This document shows, one piece after another, positions 1 through 6,036 of a DNA stretch of 6,336 bases. The stretch comes from Spirochaetales bacterium. Lineage in GTDB: Bacteria; Spirochaetota; Spirochaetia; DSM-27196; SLST01. Each line of letters opens with the position of its first letter. The stretch's first letter is position 1. Position numbers and translations under genes: made by a program. Location of the stretch: the NCBI GenBank assembly GCA_007130265.1, contig SLST01000007.1:1-6336 (forward strand), given 5' to 3'. Under the pieces are notes generated by a model. That model did no database searches. It saw only the letters and a list, made by a program, of their open reading frames with translations, and had not been told where the DNA came from.

Positions 1-137
1 CCGCCCTGCACGCCGGTCTTCATCTCGACGCCGGCGTCCATGTACTTCATCGCTCCGGCCTGACACTGCACCGTCTCGCCTGCCTGCAGCCGGCACTCGA
101 CGACCGGCATGCTCGTCCCGTATATCTCGTACCGCAT
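1..137 (-). CDS. AIM24 family protein (TIGR00266/DUF124), N-terminal fragment
   Basis: Only the first 45 codons are present; the gene runs off the left edge of the window. The translation begins MRYEIYGTSMPVVECRLQAG and continues with a GAMKYMDAGVEMKT stretch. This fits the usual opening of AIM24/TIGR00266 proteins: a start like MKYEI, then P-x-V-x-x-x-L-x-x-GE, a GAM-x-x-M turn and a basic/Met segment leading to a Gly pair. The family forms a beta-rich fold found across bacteria and in yeast mitochondria (Aim24), and its biochemical role is not settled. The ATG at 137-135 is supported by a strong AGGAGGA ribosome binding site. The gene lies 41 bp downstream of the methyltransferase on the same strand with no terminator between them, so it is probably the third gene of that transcript. 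Its own strong ribosome binding site means it need not be coupled. The family call rests on a short N-terminus only. Confidence 0.75.
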   Translation of the reverse strand, partial: MRYEIYGTSMPVVECRLQAGETVQCQAGAMKYMDAGVEMKTGVQG

Positions 138-140
138 CGC

Positions 141-147
141 TCCTCCT
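141..147 (-). promoter_or_regulatory. Ribosome binding site of the AIM24 family gene
   Basis: The minus strand reads AGGAGGA, near-perfectly complementary to the 16S anti-Shine-Dalgarno, three bases before the GCG that precedes the ATG at 137. It fixes the start of this partial gene, which is too short to be found as an open reading frame by length. Confidence 0.8.
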
Positions 148-178
148 GCGCAGACTATACCCGCCGCGCGCTCGTTTA

Positions 179-1099
179 TCATCTCCCCCGGGCCATGTCG
201 CCCAGGCTCGCGGCAGCGGGCCTGCGGGCGCAGAGCGAGAAGGTGTTGGGGATCCGCTCCCGTTCCGCCGCCGGGAGGGCGGGGAAGGCGTCCCAGAAGT
301 CCTCCGGGTGCTCCCCCAGGAGGTCGACGACGAGCCCGGCGTCGACCACCGCCTGTACGATCTCCGCGAGCGTCCAGTTGTGCTCGTACTTGCGCGACTC
401 CTCGTTCGCCTCCATCCCGTCGATCTTCCCTATGTACTGCTCGCACCACCCCTTGTCCGATACCGCGTAGCGAAAGTAGCGCGCCCCGTCTGCGATCTCG
501 AGACGCGGCAGGTCTTCGCGGAAGAGAGCCTGGAGAGGGTGGCCGTCGAACAGCGAGAGCACGCCGCCGGGCCGCAGTAAGCGGTGGACGACCGCCGCCC
601 ACGCGTCAAGGTCGTGGAGCCAGCAGAGCGCCCCGCGTCCGGTGTACACGAGGTCCGCCGTCCCGTCGAGCTCGCGCGGCGCCTCGAGCACGTCGCACCG
701 GTGGAAGGTCGCCTCCATCCCGGTGAGGCGTGCGAGTTCGCGCGCGTTCTCGACCATGAGGTCCGAGATGTCGACGCCGATGACCCGATGCGCTCCCTCG
801 TTCGCGAGCGAAAGGGTGTCGCGACCTCCGGCGCATTGCAGGTGGATCGCCGTGCGGCACCACTGCGCGAGCGGCCCGTACCGGGCGAGATTGCGCCGTT
901 CGACCGGGTGGACGTTGCTCTTCCCCGCGAGGAGAAAGTCGCGCGAGGAGGTGAGTTCCTTCGCGTACTGCGTTGCGCCCTCGTTCCACGCGCTGCGGTT
1001 CGCCTCGTGGCGGCGGCGCACTTCTTCCGGCGAGGTCGCCGGAGTCTCGACCCGGAACCCGTCGCCGTCCGACTCGCCGGTATCCAGATGGCCGCTCAT
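179..1099 (-). CDS. Class I SAM-dependent methyltransferase
   Basis: The 306-residue protein has the Rossmann methyltransferase motifs in order. Motif I is at about residues 84-95 (AIHLQCAGGRDT, where many relatives have HLQC-HFG-xDT). The acidic end of strand 2 is at D110 in VIGVDIS, which should bind the SAM ribose. The motif II-like ADLVYTG is near 148-154, and motif III LLRPGGVLSLFDG lies at 174-186. The N-terminal RRRHEANRSAWNEGA segment and the C-terminal NWTLAEIVQAVVDAGL...EHP segment are typical of a broad family of soluble small-molecule methyltransferases. The acceptor substrate cannot be read from sequence. The start ATG (1099-1097) overlaps the stop of the upstream gene as ATGA. 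No good Shine-Dalgarno precedes it, so translation is probably coupled to the uroporphyrinogen-decarboxylase-like gene. The first 20 or so residues are low-complexity and acidic and could be non-conserved. Confidence 0.88.
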   Translation of the reverse strand: MSGHLDTGESDGDGFRVETPATSPEEVRRRHEANRSAWNEGATQYAKELTSSRDFLLAGKSNVHPVERRNLARYGPLAQWCRTAIHLQCAGGRDTLSLANEGAHRVIGVDISDLMVENARELARLTGMEATFHRCDVLEAPRELDGTADLVYTGRGALCWLHDLDAWAAVVHRLLRPGGVLSLFDGHPLQALFREDLPRLEIADGARYFRYAVSDKGWCEQYIGKIDGMEANEESRKYEHNWTLAEIVQAVVDAGLVVDLLGEHPEDFWDAFPALPAAERERIPNTFSLCARRPAAASLGDMARGR

Positions 1100-2190
1100 G
1101 GCGCGTTCTGATCAGCCGCGTCGGTACGGGGGCTGAGCCGCCGCATCTCGTCGAGCCACCGCTTTCCCTCGTCGAGCTCGGATCCCATGAGCACGAAGAC
1201 GAAGCGCGTGCCGGGATCGGCCTTCGCGATCAGCATCCGAATGTCGTCCTCCGGCACCCAGCCGAGCACATGGACCGGGTTGCCAGGGCCGCTGAAATGA
1301 TCGAGGAGCGTCCCGTACCCGCGTCCGGCTGCGGCGACACGGTTGAACCCGTAGAATCCGGGGATCTTCTTGAACGACTCGAACTGGTGCTCGGCGGCCG
1401 CGCAGCAGTGCATTCCGAACCCGCCCCAGGTCTCTGCGAGGTCTACCATCTCAGGCAGGCAGAACCGCTCGAAGAGCTCCGTGCTGAAGGCGCCGCACTC
1501 GTCGTTCGAAGCCCAGGGTCCCATCTCAGGCGGCGCCCACGTCCCCGGGCAGTGCATGGGGGTCGCGCGCGGAAACTCTTCCCGGTACGCCTCGACGAAC
1601 CGCTTGAACGTGCGGGCGCACCTGCCGGCGAGCCGCTCGACCGCCTTCGCGCCGTCCTCGTCGAGCATCGCGCAGTAGAAGTCGCTCTTCTCCCAGAGGA
1701 GCGCCGCCGTGTCGAACCCGGTCTGCATGTCCGGCTGCCCCAGATAGGCGTCAGGACCCAACCGCTCGCGCACGAGCGAGGCGAGCTCGAAGATGCGTCC
1801 GAGTCCTTTCGCCTTCCAGATGTCCGGCTCGGGTATCGCGTCGGCCTCCTGCGCGTTCATGGCAACCGGCATCGCGGCCGGATTGTTGTCCTCGTACGGA
1901 TGGACAGAAGCGCCGAACGCCTGCGCGTAGATGTGCGTGCCGGTCGTGATCTTCGCGCACGGGACACCGTCGTCCTCGAGCGCCTCATGCATCGCCACCT
2001 GCCGCTCATAGTCCTCGACGATCCACGAGACCCACGCTTCCACCGGCTTGTCGGAGAGGGTGAAGTCGTAGTAGGGCAGTTCGTAGATGGGGGTGGACGG
2101 AGGTTTTACGATGAAGGCGTGTCCTTCGAATGGACCCTGCTGAAAGAGGTTTCTGAGGAAGCGTTCGTTTCTCATGATGCTTGCGGCCAT
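1096..2190 (-). CDS. Uroporphyrinogen decarboxylase superfamily protein (non-haem, methyltransferase-like)
   Basis: With the start at ATG 2190 the product is 364 residues, a normal length for the URO-D TIM-barrel superfamily. Supporting segments are AFGASVHPYEDNNPAAMPVA followed by a paired Glu-Ala-Asp and Pro-Asp (about 91-123), a GQPDMQTGFDTAALLW strand (151-166), a Leu-Asp-Glu-Asp-Gly helix cap then a long helix (176-205), and GMHCCAAAEHQFESFKKIPG (259-278). The last resembles the His-x-Cys zinc/active-site region of MtaA/CmuA-type methyltransferases. The arginine-rich N-terminal signature of haem-pathway HemE is absent, so haem synthesis is unlikely. A second Cys near the C-terminus, the usual third zinc ligand, is not obvious; C262 and C263 are adjacent instead. 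A longer reading back to 2274 is open, but AAGGAG at 2202-2197 picks ATG 2190. The gene leads the left-hand transcript and overlaps the methyltransferase by 4 bp, suggesting a joint pathway. The substrate is unknown. Confidence 0.82.
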   Translation of the reverse strand: MAASIMRNERFLRNLFQQGPFEGHAFIVKPPSTPIYELPYYDFTLSDKPVEAWVSWIVEDYERQVAMHEALEDDGVPCAKITTGTHIYAQAFGASVHPYEDNNPAAMPVAMNAQEADAIPEPDIWKAKGLGRIFELASLVRERLGPDAYLGQPDMQTGFDTAALLWEKSDFYCAMLDEDGAKAVERLAGRCARTFKRFVEAYREEFPRATPMHCPGTWAPPEMGPWASNDECGAFSTELFERFCLPEMVDLAETWGGFGMHCCAAAEHQFESFKKIPGFYGFNRVAAAGRGYGTLLDHFSGPGNPVHVLGWVPEDDIRMLIAKADPGTRFVFVLMGSELDEGKRWLDEMRRLSPRTDAADQNAP

Positions 2191-2196
2191 CTCGTG

Positions 2197-2202
2197 CTCC
2201 TT
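2197..2202 (-). promoter_or_regulatory. Ribosome binding site fixing the URO-D-family start
   Basis: AAGGAG on the minus strand sits 6 bases upstream of ATG 2190-2188. It decides the start in favour of a protein beginning MAASIMRNERF. The 28 extra upstream residues in the open frame are Arg/Cys-rich and look non-coding. Confidence 0.75.
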
Positions 2203-2209
2203 GGTGCGC

Positions 2210-2225
2210 TGCTGAGCCCTCAGCA
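2210..2225. repeat. Perfect 7-bp inverted repeat with 2-bp spacer
   Basis: TGCTGAG at 2210-2216 and CTCAGCA at 2219-2225 are exact reverse complements separated by CC. The site lies 20 bp upstream of the minus-strand start codon, just outside its ribosome binding site and over the candidate -10. This suits a repressor operator, or a short mRNA hairpin in the leader. The symmetry is directly seen; its function is inferred. Confidence 0.5.
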
Positions 2226-2250
2226 TACCCGGGAATCGTGCTTCGGTGCA
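2222..2250 (-). promoter_or_regulatory. Weak candidate promoter for the minus-strand operon
   Basis: TATGCT (2227-2222) matches the -10 consensus at four of six positions and lies 17 bases from TGCACC (2250-2245), which matches the -35 consensus at only three of six. The predicted transcript start would be about 25 bases before ATG 2190. The -10 overlaps one arm of the inverted repeat at 2210-2225. This is weak by sequence and could be chance. Confidence 0.22.
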
Positions 2251-2312
2251 TCGTGATTTCGGTAAAAAAAGCATGGAATAGTCACCTGCCGTGTGCTAAG
2301 CTTTGGAGCAAT

Positions 2313-2317
2313 AGGAG
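2313..2317 (+). promoter_or_regulatory. Ribosome binding site of the pilus subunit gene
   Basis: AGGAG five bases before ATG 2323. It selects this start over the in-frame GTG at 2293 and is the strongest ribosome binding site of the first three genes of the pilus block, fitting high expression of a shaft subunit. Confidence 0.72.
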
Positions 2318-2322
2318 AGAAT

Positions 2323-2841
2323 ATGAAGCAAAGACTTTTTTCTGTGTTCGTCCTGGTAGTGGTCGTCGCCACGTTCGGTTTCGCGTCGAACGGGGATACG
2401 ATCAATATTGGGGGAATGGTTCCGCTCATCCTGCAGCTGACCGTCGCCCCTGATCCCCTCGCGGACAACCTGCCGATGGTCGCTACGCCTGCGGCAGACC
2501 ACACCCAGACGATCGCAGGAATTGAGATCGTCACCAACAACACAGCCGGCTGGGAGTTGTGGGTGTTTCCGGTCAACATTGTGGGTGCGGGCGGTTCTGC
2601 GCTCATCAATGCGGACACCGACGCCATCGCGTATACTATCGCGTACACCGGCACGGGCGGCGGGGGCATGGTCCTTGAAGGCGATGGACTGCGGCTCGGC
2701 GAAGGCGCTGCTGCTGCACCGCTCGGTGCGGAGTCAGCTCCCACCGAAACCGGTGACCTTACGGTTACCTATCAGCAGTCCGACTCGCACCCCGCCGGCT
2801 ACTACTCCGACCAGCTCGCGATCGTGCTGCGCGCGAAGTAG
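2323..2841 (+). CDS. Secreted pilus subunit of a chaperone-usher system (probable major subunit)
   Basis: The 172-residue product starts with a clear signal peptide: MKQR, a hydrophobic core rich in Val and Phe, and likely cleavage after GFA at about residue 21. The mature protein is Gly/Ala/Thr-rich, entirely beta-like and has no cysteine. Residues 26-41 (DTINIGGMVPLILQLT) alternate hydrophobic residues and could be the N-terminal donor strand. The middle holds a strand-rich ITNN-type block (GIEIVTNNTAGWELWVFP, 66-83). The end, AGYYSDQLAIVLRAK, resembles the last strand of SCPU/CsuA-type subunits (aGxYxDxlxvxv). It is the first gene of the block, 2 bp before the chaperone, which is the usual place of the main subunit. 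ATG 2323 has AGGAG at 2313-2317, five bases upstream; a GTG-initiated 10-residue longer form lacks a signal-peptide start. Subunit identity is inferred mostly from context; overall sequence divergence is high. Confidence 0.72.
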   Translation: MKQRLFSVFVLVVVVATFGFASNGDTINIGGMVPLILQLTVAPDPLADNLPMVATPAADHTQTIAGIEIVTNNTAGWELWVFPVNIVGAGGSALINADTDAIAYTIAYTGTGGGGMVLEGDGLRLGEGAAAAPLGAESAPTETGDLTVTYQQSDSHPAGYYSDQLAIVLRAK

Positions 2842-2843
2842 CC

Positions 2844-3572
2844 GTGAGGCGGATATTCTTTGGTCTCCTGATAGCAGCCTGCGCGGTCTCCGCGCAGGCG
2901 TTTCGGTTTGAGCCGATCTCGCAGGACTTCGCCCCGAGCGGGCCGGGGGCGAGCCACGTCTTTCGCGTGACGAATACCATGACCGAACGGATCGCGGTCC
3001 GCCTGTCGGTGCGTCCGCGGCGGATCGAGCGCGACGGGGTCGAGGTGCAGGGCGCGGAGGCGCAGGAGTTTCTCGTCTATCCGCGGCAGATGCTCCTTGC
3101 GCCGGGCGAGGCGCGAAGCGTTCGCGTCCGGTGGGAAGGAGCGAGCGCGCCGCAGAGCGAGCAGGCCTTCCGTATCATCGCCGAGCAGGTACCGGTCGAC
3201 TTCGGCGGCGATCAGCCGGCCCAGGGCGCCGGAATACGGCTCACCTACCGCTACGAGGGGGCGCTCTACGTCGTGCCGCCCGGGGCGGCCCCTGATCTGC
3301 GCCTGGACGCCGCGAGGGTCGTCGAACGAGACGGCGGACGCGTTCTGGTAGTAGAGGTCACCAACGTCGGAACGCGCCGCACGTTACTGCACGAGGCGAG
3401 CCTTACGATTCGCGCACCGTCAGGCGAGACCGTCCTGGGTCCACAGGAGCTTCCGGGTATGGCGGGAGAGAACATGCTTGCCGGGTCGACGCGTGAGTTC
3501 GTGATGCCGGCTCCGGCCGGGCTGCCGACCGGGGCACTGGACGCGGAGCTGGGCTATACGGCACGCTTCTAG
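2844..3572 (+). CDS. Periplasmic pilus assembly chaperone (PapD-like, archaic/Csu type)
   Basis: The 242-residue protein should bind pilus subunits in the periplasm, complete their fold by donor-strand complementation and deliver them to the usher. A signal peptide (MRRIFFGLLIAACAVSAQA) probably ends after AQA at residue 19. The first Ig-like domain shows FRFEPISQDFAPSG...FRVTN (20-44), then the family hallmark VYPRQMLLAPGEARSVRVRW (78-97) for strands F and G, and EQAFRIIAEQVPVDF (106-120), matching the E-x-x-(Y/F)-R-(L/I)-x-x-E-x-(L/V)-P motif. A second beta domain spans about 130-242 (LTYRYEGALYVVPPG, VVEVTNVGTRRTLLHEASL). The mature part has no cysteine. The start is GTG at 2844, 2 bp after the subunit stop; there is no clear Shine-Dalgarno, so translational coupling is likely. 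GTG is preferred because it gives an intact signal peptide. Length and motifs are normal for the family. Confidence 0.9.
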   Translation: MRRIFFGLLIAACAVSAQAFRFEPISQDFAPSGPGASHVFRVTNTMTERIAVRLSVRPRRIERDGVEVQGAEAQEFLVYPRQMLLAPGEARSVRVRWEGASAPQSEQAFRIIAEQVPVDFGGDQPAQGAGIRLTYRYEGALYVVPPGAAPDLRLDAARVVERDGGRVLVVEVTNVGTRRTLLHEASLTIRAPSGETVLGPQELPGMAGENMLAGSTREFVMPAPAGLPTGALDAELGYTARF

Positions 3573-3576
3573 CCGG

Positions 3577-6036
3577 ATGGGAGTACCACGTCGGCCTGCA
3601 GCACCAACGATCATTATTCTGGGTCTGCTCTTCAGCGTGGTGACGGCGTTCGCTCAGAACACATCCGACAGGACAACGATACCCGTGCCGCTCGTGGTGA
3701 ACGGACGGCAGGCCGACGAGGTACCGGTGCTCATCGTTACCGACTCTGATTTCACCGAGCGCGTTTCGGTCATCCCGAGCGAGCTCGCCTCATCGCTTCC
3801 GGAGCTCGTCCCGACGTCGGCCTCGTCACCTTTGCTCGCCTCTGACGAGTGGACGCTGCTCGAGGCATTCGACGAGATCGGCCTCGCCGTCGAGTTCGAC
3901 TGGGATGAGCTGCTCCTGCGCGTCACCGTGCCGGCCCGGCTGCTGAAGGCGGTCGAGCTGCCGCTCTCCGGGCGGCAAACGGCAGTGCCGCGGGGAGTTG
4001 AAGTCTCGCAAGCCCGTGTCAGCGGGATCGCGAACCTGGAGGGGTCGATACGCTACACGTACGAGCAGAACCGGCTCGACTATCGCGTGGCCCCGGACGT
4101 TGCGATCAACCTGTACCGTGCCGTCGTCGAGCTGCGGGGCGGGGTGAGGTCCTCCGAACCCATCGCGTTTCTCGACCACGCGCGATTGACGTGGGACGTT
4201 CCGGAGCTCCACATCCGTCTTCAGGCAGGCGATCTGCGGTACCGCACGACGCAGCTCGCGGGAGTGACGAGGATCACCGGCGTCTCCTTCGCGACCGAGG
4301 AGTCGCTCGGTCACGCGATGATCGGCGGCGGCGGCGTGGAGCTGCCCATCGTGATCCCCGAGTCAGGAACCGTCGTGGTCACGCGCAACGGATCCCAGGT
4401 CGTGCGCCGGACGCTCGACCCGGGCAACTACCTGCTCACCGCCCTGCCGCTCGTCCAGGGGATAAACGAGATCATGGTCACCTGGCCGGGCCCGGACGGC
4501 CCGACGACGGTCGACCTCCTGGTGCCGCACGACGTCGGACTGGTTCGCCCCGGTCGGTTGGACGCCGGGCTCGCCGTCGGGGTCGCGAATCGCGACGTCC
4601 TTGACCCTATGGCCACGGCGTCCGTCGCGTACGGCATTTCGCAGCCGCTCACGCTCGGGGTCCGCTTCGGGTCGGCGTTCCTGCGCCCCGAGTTCGATAC
4701 CGGCGTCTCGGCCGTGTTCGCCACGACCGCAGGCGCCTTTCGGGTCGCCGGCGACGTCGGCATCGGACCCGAGGGGAGGCTGTCCGTCGACGTGCCGGTC
4801 GGCTACCGGCTAGTGGACTCCCGGCTCGACCGGTACTCGAGCATCGGTGCGACAGCAGGCGTCGGCTACGCGCGCGAACCGTCGGGCGACGGCTCGGCTG
4901 ACGCGATCAGGCTCTACGCGTCCGGCTACGTCGGCCTCGCGTTCCGTGACGGCTTTTCGGTCACACCCCGGCTGAGTTATTCGTTTCGCTCGGCCGGAGG
5001 CACGGCGGCCGGCGAGGGCGCCCGCGAGGTGATGCACGACGCACGGCTCGTCGCGGGCCTGAGAAAATCGGTGCGCGGCGGCGCCTCCTTGTCCGCGAAC
5101 CTGGGGCTCTCCTACCGCGAGGAGCTCACCTTTCTCGCGAGCGTGACCTACTCCGCCTCGTTCCCGGAAGTACGGCAGAACCTCTATCTGCAACAGGACC
5201 TCACCGCCGGAAAGGCGAGCCTCTTCTGGAGCCGCCACGCCGGTGACCGGCCGCGTGACCTCTCCTGGAGCGCCTCGGCCCAGGTCCCGGTCGATCGGTC
5301 CGACCTGTTCACCGTGGGCGCGCAGGCAGGATACCGCGGTCCGGCCCTGCGCGGGTCGATCTCGCACGGGCTGAGCGGAGTGCTCGAGGACGGGGAGTAC
5401 CGTAACGTGACGTCGCTGTCGCTCGCGAGCGCGCTCCTGTTTGCCGACGGCGTTTTCGCGGTCTCGACCCCGGTGTCCGACTCCTTCGTCCTGGTCACCG
5501 GTGATCCCGATTCCGCCGTGCCGATCGGGCTCGTGCGACCGGGCGGGTTTCGGGACGAGCCGCTCGGGGAGCGCCCGCTCGTGTTCGGGGGCGTGCGCTC
5601 GTACGCGCCGTTCCAGGTACAGGCCGAGCCGCTCGACATCGTGCTCGGCGCGGAGGACCGCGAGCTCTCCTACCACGTCCTGCCGTCCTACCGATCCGCA
5701 ACGGTCGTGCGGATCGGGGTCGAGCGCAACGTCTACGTGGGCGGCGTGCTGCTCGACGAGGCCGAACGCGCCGTGGGCTTCGCGCTCGGCTCCTGGGAGC
5801 GCGGCGCCGATTCCGAACGTGACGACGAGCCCGAGCGTGCGGGCGAGTTCTTCACCGACGCCGACGGCTACTTCGAGGTGTACAGTCTCGCCCCGGGCGC
5901 GTACCGCCTGCATCTCGCCGGGCGCCCCGGAGTCTCGTACGAGTTCACGATCGAACCGGGCTCCGCGGACTACGTCGACCTTGGCAACCTGATGCCGATC
6001 GCCGGCGCCCGGTCTGGCCCGGGAGGCGCCGAATGA
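3577..6036 (+). CDS. Outer-membrane fimbrial usher (archaic chaperone-usher class)
   Basis: The 819-residue protein should be the beta-barrel pore that accepts chaperone-subunit complexes and polymerises and exports the pilus. A signal peptide has two Arg, a TIIILGLLFSVV core and cleavage after AFA (residue 26). An N-terminal domain follows (PVPLVVNGRQADEVPVLIV, 36-54, through about 125), of the type seen in archaic ushers rather than FimD. Barrel strands begin near 145-225 (HARLTWDVPELHIRLQAGDL, 201-220). The plug domain is about 255-318, with GTVVVTRNGSQVVRRTLDPG and LPLVQGINEIMVTWPGPDG. More strands run to about 640, including FAVSTPVSDSFVLV (627-640). The C-terminal domain (685-805) ends in FFTDADGYFEVYSLAPGAYRLHL, a carboxypeptidase-regulatory-like beta fold. 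There is no cysteine, so the disulfides of FimD/PapC-type ushers are missing. ATG 3577 lies 4 bp after the chaperone stop without a clear Shine-Dalgarno, so coupling is likely. It overlaps the next gene by 4 bp. Confidence 0.92.
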   Translation: MGVPRRPAAPTIIILGLLFSVVTAFAQNTSDRTTIPVPLVVNGRQADEVPVLIVTDSDFTERVSVIPSELASSLPELVPTSASSPLLASDEWTLLEAFDEIGLAVEFDWDELLLRVTVPARLLKAVELPLSGRQTAVPRGVEVSQARVSGIANLEGSIRYTYEQNRLDYRVAPDVAINLYRAVVELRGGVRSSEPIAFLDHARLTWDVPELHIRLQAGDLRYRTTQLAGVTRITGVSFATEESLGHAMIGGGGVELPIVIPESGTVVVTRNGSQVVRRTLDPGNYLLTALPLVQGINEIMVTWPGPDGPTTVDLLVPHDVGLVRPGRLDAGLAVGVANRDVLDPMATASVAYGISQPLTLGVRFGSAFLRPEFDTGVSAVFATTAGAFRVAGDVGIGPEGRLSVDVPVGYRLVDSRLDRYSSIGATAGVGYAREPSGDGSADAIRLYASGYVGLAFRDGFSVTPRLSYSFRSAGGTAAGEGAREVMHDARLVAGLRKSVRGGASLSANLGLSYREELTFLASVTYSASFPEVRQNLYLQQDLTAGKASLFWSRHAGDRPRDLSWSASAQVPVDRSDLFTVGAQAGYRGPALRGSISHGLSGVLEDGEYRNVTSLSLASALLFADGVFAVSTPVSDSFVLVTGDPDSAVPIGLVRPGGFRDEPLGERPLVFGGVRSYAPFQVQAEPLDIVLGAEDRELSYHVLPSYRSATVVRIGVERNVYVGGVLLDEAERAVGFALGSWERGADSERDDEPERAGEFFTDADGYFEVYSLAPGAYRLHLAGRPGVSYEFTIEPGSADYVDLGNLMPIAGARSGPGGAE
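6021..6026 (+). promoter_or_regulatory. Ribosome binding site of the SCPU-like gene
   Basis: GGGAGG six bases before ATG 6033, inside the 3' end of the usher gene. Together with the ATGA overlap it supports both reinitiation and independent initiation on the downstream gene. Confidence 0.65.

Larger units (their letters stand above)
2191..2322. promoter_or_regulatory. Divergent intergenic region between the methyl-transfer block and the pilus block
   Basis: These 132 bp separate two divergent operons and must hold or lie close to both promoters. It is more AT-rich than its flanks around 2262-2282, where there is a run of seven A. On the plus side, AATAGT at 2277-2282 is a weak -10 candidate with a poor -35 match. 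On the minus side, TATGCT (2227-2222) is a candidate -10. TTCGGT occurs twice on the plus strand (2242-2247 and 2258-2263). None of the promoter matches is strong, so the region is called by position rather than by motif. Confidence 0.5.

Noticed and set aside
154..159. TATAGT on the minus strand as a -10 for the AIM24 gene
   Set aside because: It is only 16 bases before the start codon, so a transcript would begin at or inside the ribosome binding site, and no -35 element is apparent.
973..2256. 427-codon plus-strand open frame opposite the URO-D-family gene
   Set aside because: It is antisense to a gene with clear family motifs; the translation is Arg/Leu/Glu-rich with no recognisable domain, as expected for a shadow frame in GC-rich DNA.
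2191..2274. N-terminal extension of the URO-D-family protein
   Set aside because: The extra 28 residues lack similarity to the family, cross the inverted repeat and candidate promoter, and a good ribosome binding site sits before the internal ATG 2190.
2264..2274. Run of A (T on the minus strand) as an intrinsic terminator
   Set aside because: No stable GC-rich hairpin precedes the T run on the minus strand, and no gene in that orientation ends there.
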